From the NCBI GenBank assembly GCA_021234155.1, contig JAJEKV010000060.1:4922323-4986322 (forward strand): a stretch of DNA of 64,000 nucleotides, read 5' to 3'. The position numbers were made by a program, and so were the translations under genes. How positions within the stretch are numbered: the stretch's first letter is position 1; each line of letters opens with the position of its first letter. Shown one piece after another: positions 11,037-21,900 of this stretch. This DNA is from Isoetes taiwanensis (lineage: Eukaryota > Streptophyta > Lycopodiopsida > Isoetales > Isoetaceae). The notes under the pieces were generated by a model, which was given only the letters and a program-made list of their open reading frames with translations, had not been told where the DNA came from and ran no database searches.

Positions 11037-11050
11037 GTGGTATCGAGCTT
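11037..11050 (+). other. tRNA-iMet primer-binding site
   Basis: TGGTATC-GAGC directly follows the LTR. It matches the plant initiator-Met site TGGTATCAGAGC with one missing A. Confidence 0.65.
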
Positions 11051-11080
11051 GAGTTGCGGCTTGGACTTGGAGTAGCTAAG

Positions 11081-12323
11081 ATGGAGCACGGCGAGACTAG
11101 TGCAGGCGCACATACTGTAGCAGGACATGCGACTCATATGGAGGAGGAACCTGACGTACGAGGGCTAGCTGCTCGCGTACAGGAAACCCAGAAGAACCTG
11201 GAGACCATGCAGACGAAGTGGGGTGAGGATTTGCTGGGTGTGCAGCAGAGCCTCAAGGCGGTATTGGACACTCAGACTGCTATGAGAACTCTATTGGAGA
11301 CCCTTGCTGGCAGGGATGGTCTAGGGAAGCCTGCGGAGAAGAGGAAGTCTCCGGCAGTTGTGATGGTGGACCTGGATGTACCTGGTGGTAGTGCTGTTGT
11401 GGAGCAGTCACTGAAGAGTTCCGGATTGAGCAAGGAGGACATCCGCAGTCTCGAGCGCAAAGATCCCGAACTGGGATGGAAAAGGCACTGCTGAGGAGGC
11501 GATGGCTTGGATTGATAAGCTTGAGACCTTTTTTTAGGCTACCAATAAAGGTGATAAGGCACGGTTGTTTATTGCGCAGATGCGGCTGACATCAGACGCC
11601 TATAATTGGTGGAATGGTCCCACCATGAAGAAGGAGGTGAATACCTGGTCCGATTTCAGGAAGTACTTTATTGGGGAGTATGCACCTCAGCATGATGCTC
11701 GTGATGCGCTTGAGAAGCTGCGGTACTGTAAGCAGATAGGTTCTCTCAGTGCTTATATCAATAAAGTATGGGGTTATATCCACAGGGTTGGAGACTTGTC
11801 CGAAGTTCGGCATGTTGATTTCTTCCTAGGTGGTCTATCCAGTGTTGCTCTCAAGAAGCAGATAATCGGGTTGAAGCCCGAGGATTTTGAGAGGGCAACG
11901 ATGTTGGCTCGTCAGCTTGGGGAAGAGGATGAGTCTTTTAAGAGGACGTCCCGGAAGTTCTCAAAGAAGAAAAATAGGTTTTTCAAGAAGAAAAAGTCTG
12001 AGCAGCATAAGCCTAAGTCTGCAGGTGGAGAGTCCAAGAAGCGTAAGGCGGACTCTAAGTCCAGTGGTCCCAGGAAAGGGATTTTCTGCTATAGGTGTGG
12101 GGAGCCTGGGCACATTAGTCGTGAATGCTGTCAGCCACAGAACAAGAAAGCTGATAACAAGACAGCAAATGTGACTGAAAAGGCTGAAGAAGTATTGGAA
12201 TCTAAGACGGTTTCAGCCATTGTCATGGAAGAGCTGTGCGCGCTGGATAAGCCCGCAAGCAAGGACATCATGGATATGTTCGCTGAAGGGGTGATTAAAT
12301 TCTTGGGCAGAATGATGGGCTGA
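11081..12323 (+). pseudogene. Gypsy gag
   Basis: The ATG at 11081 starts a coiled, acidic N-terminus. The frame shifts near 11465, an in-frame stop follows near 11536, and the main capsid part runs 11565-12323. It has the retrotransposon gag pattern (YNWWNG, W..F...F...Y.P) and a CCHC knuckle, CYRCGEPGHISREC, near 12090, after a Lys-rich linker. It would form the virus-like particle and bind RNA. The frameshift and stop make it inactive. Confidence 0.85.
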
Positions 12324-12329
12324 AACGTT

Positions 12330-12614
12330 GTGGTGTTATTGAATTGTGGCTCTTCTGACATGTTTATATCTTCTAAGTTGGTGGAAGAACTGCACCTATC
12401 TTGTGTAAAGACTAATAAGTACAAGGTAGATGGGCCTTTTGTGAATGATTCTCAGGTGGAGGATCATAAAGCTGTTGGGGTGCCCTTGTGTATTCAAGGA
12501 TACCAGGAAAAGCTTGATTTTGACCTTTTGGATGTTGGCCGGTATGATGTGGTGCTTAGGATAACATGGTTGCAGCGGGTTAAGTTTCATCGTAATAGAT
12601 TGAACACTCACTAG
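12330..12614 (+). pseudogene. Gypsy aspartic protease, catalytic Asp changed to Asn
   Basis: The segment matches retropepsin of plant Gypsy elements: LLNCGSS near 12338-12355, then FIS, and later YDVVL..TWL. The family catalytic triplet is D-(C/T/S)-G. Here the first residue is Asn (AAT), a one-base change from GAT, so the enzyme should be inactive. Confidence 0.75.
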
Positions 12615-12743
12615 GTGATTTGAAGCACGATGGACGGAGATCTATCCGCAAGGGAGTCCTTTGATGGGAGCTTCCAAGATCGCGGTCATCGCCGTGTCAA
12701 GAAACCGTAAGTAAATCTTCCAATCAATGTTTTCTTCTATTTA

Positions 12744-13640
12744 TTGATGAATGTTATCCTGCTTTTGAGTGCTGATAATGAGGTCATGTGGAGTTCAAAA
12801 GGCCAGAGAGAATTGCAGGATTTGCTGTATGAATTTCAGGATGTGTTCCCTGAGGAACTGCCTGAAGGTCTTCCCCCTAGTAGGGAGATTGAACATGAGA
12901 TTGATTTAGAGCCTGGATCCAAACCCGTGTTTCAGAGAGTCTGCATGCATTGTCCATATTGGAACAAGAGGAGGTTAAAAAAGGTGTTCATAAGTCGTTA
13001 GTCAAAGGGTTTGTGAGGCCTAGCAAATCCCCTTATGGTGCTCCTGTCCTTCTAGTCAAGAAAAAGAACGGATCAATGCGGATGTGCATTGATTATCGTG
13101 CCTTGAATAAGATCACGATCAAGAATAGATATAGGATTGACGAGATTATGGATAGATTAATGTGAGCTAAATATTTTTCTAAGTTGATTTGGCGCAAAGG
13201 GTTATCACCAAATAAGGGTGAAGGACTCGGTGTTCATAAGACCGCCGCCGTGACCACTTTTGGTCATTTCAATTTTTGGTGATGCCTTTTGAACTAACGT
13301 AATGCTCCCCGCTACCTTTTCCGTAATGATGAATGAGGTTTTTGCAGGATGTCCGATACTTTTGTGGAAGTATTTTTAGATGATATCCGGGTGTATAGCA
13401 AAACCTTAGAGAAGCATTTGAATCATTTATGCTCAGATTAACTCCTCGCCGACAAAGATAAGTTGCATGCGAAGGTATCAAAGTGCTAATTTTTGAAAGC
13501 ATGTGTGGAATATTTGGGCCATATTGTATCCGGCTGAAGATGTAATCAGAGATCCCAAGAAAACGGAGGCAATTCGGGGCCTTGGCCCCCATGGCATCGA
13601 CCAAATCAACTAGTCCTACCAAGACCCTCGTTAGATGGAG
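12744..13640 (+). pseudogene. Gypsy reverse transcriptase, broken
   Basis: An N-terminal linker (FQDVFPEELPEGLPP) is followed after a frame change by [20 protein letters not shown] and DYRALNK (12950-13165). Past a stop at 13165 the remainder is readable in pieces: YHQIRVK, MPFGLTNAPATF-like, and the active site FLDDIRVYS at about 13373-13400 (usual YLDDILVYS), then YLGHIVS. Several indels make it inactive. Confidence 0.8.
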
Positions 13641-13831
13641 CAATATTGAAGAGAACCATTTCTTGGCTTGCCAAGTCTTCTGCAATAAATTACTTGAGGC
13701 TCGTGGAGCTTCATAGTGTCTTTGAAAAAATGGGTTATAATCTGGTTCACGTCCTCATCCTCTTCTTCTGCCAATCCAGATAGTTTAAGATTTCTTGCCA
13801 TTATTTCTTGTTTCCTGGATTCTTGTGACAC
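13631..13831 (-). pseudogene. LINE ORF1-like fragment
   Basis: The minus-strand frame has the pattern RNLKLSGLAEEEDED...ITHFF...YCRRLGKP. It fits the RNA-recognition segment of LINE ORF1 (transposase_22-like: N-x-R/K-x-x-GL-x-E, later RLGK). It abuts the broken Gypsy pol on the opposite strand, so it marks a later insertion or junction. Confidence 0.45.
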
Positions 13832-14343
13832 TTCTCTTCATCGCGTTTTTACTAGTTGTTTCAAGAACCATCGTGGTGATCAGCCACATCTAGAACCCTA
13901 ATGTCTGATTTAATTGGATAACGCCTGTTGTAATTCCAAGTTCTGCTATGCTAGTAATTTATTTTGAGCAATTACTTCTCCTAGCATTTCACGGAGGTCA
14001 TCAATGGAGGATTTTATGGCATTCAGCATGGGAAGCAAGGAAGCCGAATCCCCATCGTAATCAAACTCCGGAGTTTTCTTGCTCGTCTTCCTCATGTCGG
14101 CCGCTCAGAGTCATTAGGTTTAGGCGCTAAAGGTTTCGCCGATGAAAATGACCAGTAGACCCCGTCACAAAACAAGGATAGAAACCTCAAACAACTGAAG
14201 AGGGCTTGAAGGCCAAAAATAAAGCTAAAGAAGAACATGTAGATTATCTAGACATAGCCAATCTAGGTGTTAGAAAGCCAGTGGTCTAGAATAATTATTA
14301 TACCTCCCTTGTGAACCGCCCACTTCTTTTGCAAATGCGCCTC

Positions 14344-14544
14344 TCACACCTTGCACAGCTTCAGTCGGTTGAGAGCATCTTGAAACTTAACTAAGAGGTG
14401 ATGCAGATGACTAGTCCTTGCCACCGAGACTCTCGTAACGACTCCACCAACCTTCACATGCATGACAACGTTAAAGAAGTGCAGAGCTTCATTCACATGT
14501 GAATAGATGTCTTCTTCTGTTTTTGTCGCCCCTATTACCCTCAA
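14344..14544 (-). pseudogene. Second LINE ORF1-like fragment
   Basis: The minus-strand frame has LRVIGATKTEEDIYSHV...FF and LHHLLVKFQDALNRLK, a related nucleic-acid-binding pattern in the same orientation as the fragment at 13631. Together they may be one decayed non-LTR element between about 13.6 and 15.7 kb. Confidence 0.35.
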
Positions 14545-14559
14545 GTTTAGGCTTTTATC

Positions 14560-15650
14560 ATCATGTACTGAGGAACTCTTGACGCGTTCTCCAGTCTCAT
14601 ATTGGGGTTCCTGGACCTACGAGAGGTCTGGGGATGTCTGTAACCCGACCTAAACAAAATGCATGTCTTATAATCATTCTTCTGTTTCTTTGAGCTTGCC
14701 AACTTTCCCCACATATGTCTTTCTACTAGAGTCTATTACATAATCAACAATCAATGTTCCCATCACGGAATGAATATAGTCAGGAAGTATTAGTCATATA
14801 TCCCTCAGAATGAATGGATTGTACCTGGCTATGGAGTGCAAGTGGCAAATGCTAGATCTATAGATTGGTTCTTGTTGTGCCTCTCTCTCACTAGGTGGTC
14901 GAAACTCCACCTTATGAACATGTAGTTTTGCCGAGGATTCTCCTGAGGAATCTTGTTGAATCTCTCTGTCACTTGCATGTGTGGCCGAGTTTGCTCTTGC
15001 AAAAACTCTTCATGTTGCGAATGAAGTGTGTTGAAGACTTTGACAAAAGCAGCTACAGTAAGGACGACTCCTCACAACAAGCAAGTTGTACTGGAGCTAC
15101 AGAGTCCTCTGACAGGATCTTATGGGGGTTCTCTAAAGGCATTCTCTCATCAATATGGTGTTCCTCTGTGGACCAAAAAGAGAAGATAGTATAGTTGCAT
15201 GAAATAGCTTTGTCTAATCATCCATGAAAGGCCATTGGGGGCAAAAAAAAAGGCCGTAAAATTGTATGGACATTGCTTTATTCCTGGTTTTGAAGATGTA
15301 CTCGTACCGAGTAGCACCTGTGTTTGGCACTTTTGCTCTTGCCACCTTCTTCTATGATTGAACATCTCTGAATTAAGCTGATCTGAATTTGTGGCTTATA
15401 GGATGGAATTTGAGATTAGAGTTGAATATTATGAGCCAAAGTAGAGTACAAGCCACCTTCCAGAAGAGCGGGCAAGGGGATAAAAAGGGGCAAGTGGCTC
15501 ACATGATGAAATTTATGTTTAAAATTAGATTCCGAGAGCAAAAAACAGAGCTATGAGCCACCTTCAAGAAAGCAAAGAACGTGGGTCAGAAACCCAAGAG
15601 AGAGAACGAGCAAAAATTTTAGATAGAAAGGCCAAGCAAGCAAAGACCCT
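14560..15650. other. No gene recognised (probably decayed non-LTR element)
   Basis: Only short unsupported frames occur. At 15380-15600 there are repeated GAGCCACCTTC(C/A)AGAA stretches. A LINE 3' end follows at 15653. Confidence 0.35.
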
Positions 15651-15652
15651 AA

Positions 15653-15735
15653 AGAATAGAATAGAATTTTTAACGTCCACAAAGACCAATAGGCCATGGG
15701 AACCTAGAGAGAAAACGCCCTAGAAAGTAGGACGC
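15653..15735 (-). mobile_element. LINE 3' end, pentamer-tail family (short 5'-truncated copy)
   Basis: The plus strand reads GAATA repeats and then TTTTAACGTCCACAAAGACC and ...GGCCATGGGAACC. The same block occurs at 18668 and 20300. On the minus strand this is a LINE 3' terminus with a (TATTC)n tail. Confidence 0.55.
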
Positions 15736-15957
15736 TTTTTTTTTTTGGGAGGAGAGGAGGAGGAACCTTTTCTATCAAATGATCAAAATGTTGCTTTTAT
15801 ATTAACTAGGTTACAAACTTTAAAAGATAGACATAATGAGGTTCCTAAACTTTGTTGTACTTATTCTTTCCCTTTATAATCGTGGGAATGCTAACATTTT
15901 AGGCATGCTATTTTTCAAGCTGCTACATTTCAATTCTGACACATCTAAGTTAGTATT

Positions 15958-18900
15958 TCAAGCCCAAATCCTAAAAGTGCAATCACTTCCGCCAGACACT
16001 GCGAATCTCCCAGCCTGTTCAAATACTATTGCCAGAACGGGACCAAGATGTCCTTGGAGTTCCTTTGACAGAAGTACCTCATCATAAATTTGAAAACTGG
16101 TTCCAAAAAAAAAAAAAAAAATCAAATGTCACTTCTACGAATACAAATCAAATGCAATTAGTTAACTCATGGTGAAAATGTAAAGATTGTACAATCACTA
16201 AAAATGTAAAGATGCACTAAAAAGGCTTACCACTTGATTGTACAATCATTGCTTGCTATGGCTATGACATAACCACTACCATCAAATGCACATTTATTTG
16301 CTGAATTTGGTCCCATGTCAATTGTGGCATATTCTGCAATTTTTCGAATATCCCATATTTTAACTATACCATTAGCGTCTGCAGATGCTATGGTGGTCCC
16401 CTAATAAACAGAAAGGGAAACAAAATAAGAATTACAATTCTACTATATATGTGCTACATAATACAAATTGGTAGTTCAATAAGGATATACCCTAGGGTCA
16501 AAAGTTGCATGGTTACAGGAACTTTGGTGACCGTAAAATGTTTGGACACAGACAGACGAGCGGGCATCCCATAAACTCACTGTTTTGTCACTTGAAGCAG
16601 TGCATAGATAGCTGCTATAAGGCTGCCAAGTCACTCCATTTACTGAGTCAACATGTCCTCTTAAAGTACCCCGACATTTCATGCTGTTTCGTGCATAAAC
16701 ACCAATATTATTATTTAATAAAGATAAATACGTCCTAAACACAATTCGACCTTAGTTGTTCATTTTCTACTATATACTATCAACCAATGAAAATAGCAGA
16801 CATGAGAACATGTTCGAGCAATGAGATAACTGTTGGTGACCAAGTCTAGAACTCTGGCAGACTTGATTGAGCCAGAACCTTGAATGTACCAAGATCGGGA
16901 TACAAAATAGAGAAGACCAAATACTTATGACCAAGTCGTGATTTTCCTACCTTCAATTGGTATCAATGTCACTCACAGGAAAAAAGAGCATCCAGCATTA
17001 CCTAATTACATCCCATATACGTGCTGTGTGGTCCATCGAAGAGCTTGCAAGGACATCTCCACTACCATGGTATGCAACCGACCAAACAGCCTGAAATCAT
17101 TACACAATCAAACTTAGATTACAGTGTAGAATCGCAATGACACCATTGTCCCCAACTTACAAGCAACCATTGCTCTATCTTAGAGGATATCAGGCCATTT
17201 AAACACATGGAGCATCACAGCCCTGTTTGGCAACCCAATAAAAAGCTAAGTTTGGCATTGTGGGCAGGAATCATTCCATCGTCCATATCTGTTTTAAAGA
17301 ACATTTATTTACTTATGGAGAAGAATGCTTCCAATGTCTATCATTAATTATGTGTTGTTCTTACATTCCTTCAAAGGTTCCTTTTAAGACTACTCTACTG
17401 CCAGATAGTAAAGCTCAAAACAATTCGCTTCTCAAACTGCCCTAGCAAGAAAGGGCAAGAAAACAAAATGCTCAAAAGGCTCTGGCATGCACCACATATC
17501 TGACATCAGCTCGCGGTAGCCCCTAGCTTAACTGCAGGCTTTAGAAAGTGAGATTTGATTAAATAGTGCCAACTCAGCTTGCAAGCCAAGTGCTCTATCA
17601 CGCGCTTATTAGCATGTGCCTGCCCGTTCATACATTTCCAACAGGTTCCATTGGATAGTAAAGCAATGCATATGTGGTGCAGCTTTTCATGCTTGTCATC
17701 TTCTCTTTGTAGTCCCTCTCTCTACTCTACTTTCTCCATATTTCCTCTCTATTCACTTTCTTCTTGATTTCTCTTTTCTCTCTATCTCTTCCTTTCATTT
17801 TTCTCTCTATTTCTTCCTCTCATTTCCATTCTCTATATCTCTATTCTCTCTCTATTTCTTACAAAACTTTCTACTTTGGACATTCTCTTTATAAGATTTT
17901 TGAAACTTTCTATTTTGGACTTAAGGTGCTTATACATATGCAGAAATGTAAAATATCTGAGTTTGGGAATCTTTAAGAAAAGCAACTGCATAAAAGTTAT
18001 ATTACAATCAAATTAGACTATGAAAAAAGTCCATCTAACCTGGGTATGATCAGAAAACGTGTGTACGCAACATGCCTGTTCAAAATCCCAGATTTTTACA
18101 GTGCAATCACCAGAAGATGAAGCCAGTTGCATCCCACTACCATGACGCACATAAAATAACAATATTAGCTGAAATTACAGATATTTATATAAGACCACTG
18201 GCATGCAATAGTAAATACCTCGGATGAAAGTCGAGGCCTGCAACCCAACTCTTGTGGCCATCTCCAGTCATTATTAAATCCCCACCTGGGAGATCCCACA
18301 TCTGCCATGTCTTATCATCTGAGGCAGTTGCAGCTACAGCCTTCTTTGGGTGCAATACAACACTGAAAGAAAATTTTTGGGGCAAGCAGATGTGGATCAG
18401 TGAATGTGCTTGTTGATCGTTGATCCAAGCTTACTGCTGTAAATCATATATGCATTGAATAAAACAAAAAAGAGGAGATAGCGTCAGTGTGGAAAAAAGA
18501 GAAATGGAAAAGGTAAAGGTAAAGGAAAGGGAAAAAAAGAAAAGGGAAGGCGCTAGGAAAAAGGAAGGGGAAAAATGAAAAATGAAACAAAAGAAAAATG
18601 GGGAATGAGAAAAGAAAAAATTGGAAGAGAAAAAAAATTGAAAAGTGTGGAAAGGCAAAAAAAAAAAGATAGATAGATAAATAGAATTTTTAACGTCCAT
18701 GGAGCCCCATTGGAAAAGATAAGACAAAATAAGAAAGTGAAGGGAAAAAGAGAGTCAAATGCTTTAACAATCTAGTACTTTTAGATTATTAGTGCTAAAG
18801 TGTATCATTTACAAATTTTCAGCTATACCCAACAACGCTAGGCTCTATTTCTAGTCTTCAGAGAAATTTCATTTTGATAAAAAAAAAAAAAGCTCTGACT

Positions 18901-21900
18901 CTCCAACTACAAAGACTATGCTTCTACTATTGAATGAAGAACTACTGAATGGAACATAACTCACATATAGGAGAATTGCTCTTGTTAATAAATAGCACAA
19001 TCTAAGAAAAGTGTTAATGAGGGTTTTACTTGCTAATTGGCATTGGGTGGCCTTTGAATGTCCTTTGTAAAGTAAAGTCTTTAACCAGCGTAGGCTCCAC
19101 CTTCACAGGCATATTCATTAAACGCGGTATAGCAAGGGAGTCAGATTTAGCATTTGATGCATTTATCAAAGTTGGAAAATGTGAGCTTGAATCCTTTCTT
19201 TCCACGGACTTGGTTGTCTTTTGCTCCTTCTCATTAGACAGACACTTAGATGTTGTAACAGATGAAACTTCAGATTCTGGACCTTGAAGAGTAAGAACAC
19301 TCAACTGCAATGTAAATACTAAAGGACAATCAGGCATACAAATAAAAACCATCCTTTTCATGTCCAAATAATTTATTTCTACATTATTACATTCTAAACA
19401 TAGAGATTCCTTTGACCTTATAATTGTATATAGCAACTCAAGCACCTGAGAAAACAACATAAGCATATAATTAACAATATTATCTTTTCCAATTGAGAGT
19501 TTCCAGGAATGTAGTTTAGTTGTACTAAGTTTTCTCTTACAAGCATAAGAAATTTAACCTGGGCCTGAAGTTTGTCACGTTCAATGGCAATAAGAGACTT
19601 TTCTCTTAATACAACATCATGCTTTTTCTTTAGCTCTTTTATAATTGGTTCATATTGTGCAAAATGTTTTTTCAACCTCTGTAAAAAAGAGTTTATACAC
19701 CGTAAGTCTATAAACAAAGGCTAGCTTCGTGTCCTATGATAATATTTACGATCTAGATTTAAAATGGTAACTACAAAGATCTAAAACAAACCTTGTGTCC
19801 TACTTTTGTCACTCTTTGTCTCCTAAGTTTAGTTTTCCAACTACGTGCCTTTATATTCAAATTACATCTTCAGAAGGTCCATATGGCAAGACACTTGTAA
19901 TATACATAAGAACAATTCTTTCAGATAATGTGCATGTTCTGTTCGAAGCAACGGCTCCCAACATAAGAACACCAGGTAAATTGAGTGACGTTAAGGTCTT
20001 GAAGAACGCCCCCCTTTTCTTTCATATAATGTGCATGTTATGTTTGAAGCAACGGCTCCCAACATAAGAACACCATGTAAACTGAGCGACGCTAAGGTCT
20101 TGAAGAACGCCCCACTTTGCATTTATTATAGGTTACAAACTACAACTTAGCTTCTGTAATGACACCTGATATACTTATACAAGGGCAACGCGATTACCAG
20201 CATGCAACAATAATGCTCTTAGGGCCATTTTGTCTAGCTTATGGATTGCTATTTTTATAAAGTGCCTGTGACATTTCGGATCTTTCTATCCGTAGTAGAA
20301 GAATAGAATAGAATAGAATAGAATAGAATATGATTTTATCGTCCACTGAGACCAACCGCCTATGGGACCCAAGTACAAAGAGAGAGCAAAGCAGCATACT
20401 ACTACCAGATTAAAACCCCTACTCAAGGGTTTTTTTGGGAAAAACTTAGTAGCAATAAGGATGCCGAGATATCGCGACGCTTATATACATAATCACAAGT
20501 ACAAATTGAGGTTAATGTCGACTGGGGGGCATAATCGAGTCCCAGATCCATTACCTCCGGAAGGTAACGATCCCAACAAGCCTACTGCGAGGCCGCGGCT
20601 CAAGAGCTCATGCAAGGCCCGGATGGGGGCACAACTAACCGAGCATACCGAGCCCGACACGGACAAAGCCTCGAGGGCATGACTTTCATCCTCAATGGCT
20701 CGCTGACAAAGATCGGCTGCACTCGGCCCTCACGCTGCCCCAATCCATCTCCCTCGCCTCACGCGCGGAGGTGGTGTGCACTGCGGCGAATGGAAGCAAT
20801 CACCCTCGGGCGCTTTTTCATGGGTAGATGGGTGCGCAGTAGTGGTGTGGGCCCCTCGTGAGCATGGGATTAACCGGCTGCCGATAATTTGCCACCTTGA
20901 CATGTGACAGGCCCTCAGATCCCAAAGCTTGGCTATGAAGCAAGCATCCAAGCACGCTTCAAGGGTAGCTTTCTTCTGTATGCACCGGTCCACATCCGTG
21001 GTGCCTCGCGACATTCCATAGTGAGAACCACCTGGGCTTGCTTGTCTTTCCAAAGAAAGCTTTGAGTCGCTATGGCCCATCGCCATCGCCAAAGCAAGGT
21101 TGGGCACCGGCTTCATCCATAGCCACCACCTTCTCGAAGTAAATAAGGTGACGCTCCAAAGCAGCCCTCTCAGAATGGAAGGAAGCATGTCTTCTGGAGC
21201 AAGATTTGATATGGGACCGTGGATTTCACTCCCAGCGCCCTGGGCCAAGAAGGCCTTCTCACCGCCTAGATCGCTCCAAGTGGTGAGGGATATCACCGCC
21301 CCACACTTCCGCCCCCCATAGAGGAGGATCGGTTCAACCAAGGCCTCGAACAAGTGTGCCCGGTGACTCCATGCATACAGCTTTGTGACTATTGTTTTGC
21401 ATTGCATGTGTGGCTTTCCAAACCAAAGGACCAGAACCCGATGGATGCATCTCGCTGTGTGGTAGTAGAAAACCAATGCCCAAATACTTATAAGATCGAG
21501 CCACCTCCACTACCCGCCTCGTAAGTGAATGAGGGAAGGCGGGTGCCGGATGATGGGGACCGAAGAAGACCCTTTGTCTTGGCCAAGTTAACTCTCATGT
21601 CGCTGAATTGGCGTAAAGTGTCCAAAGCATCCGTGTGGCGCTGCATGTCCTCCGGGTATATGCGCAAGGTGTCAACATCATCAAAGATATATGAGTTGCC
21701 TGGATTATGTGGTGCATCAATCGCCCCCGTCAGCCTAGCCATTCTTCTAGCCGGTCAATGTACAGTTTAAGAGCGCCGGGGATAGAGGGCAGCACCGGCG
21801 CACCCAATGTTGGTTTTAACAACGGCTCCTCCGACAAAGGTGAGACGACCGAGCAAGCCTCAGATAGTTCAGATATAGCATTCTCCTAAGTCGACGGGGT

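Larger units (their letters stand above)
10484..13700 (+). mobile_element. Truncated Ty3/Gypsy LTR retrotransposon
   Basis: It contains a 5' LTR, primer-binding site, gag, protease and reverse transcriptase in that order. RNase H, integrase and the 3' LTR are missing. Beyond about 13.6 kb the sequence passes into minus-strand LINE ORF1-like DNA, so the 3' half was lost or replaced. Frameshifts in gag and pol show that it is dead. Confidence 0.85.

Noticed and set aside
13700-15700. A 3' LTR for the Gypsy element that starts at 10484
   Set aside because: No repeat of the 10484-11036 sequence was seen downstream. The pol remnant passes into opposite-strand LINE-like DNA.
17579-17976. Ser/Phe/Leu-rich open frames
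   Set aside because: They arise from the polypyrimidine tract in a SPAG16 intron on the antisense strand.
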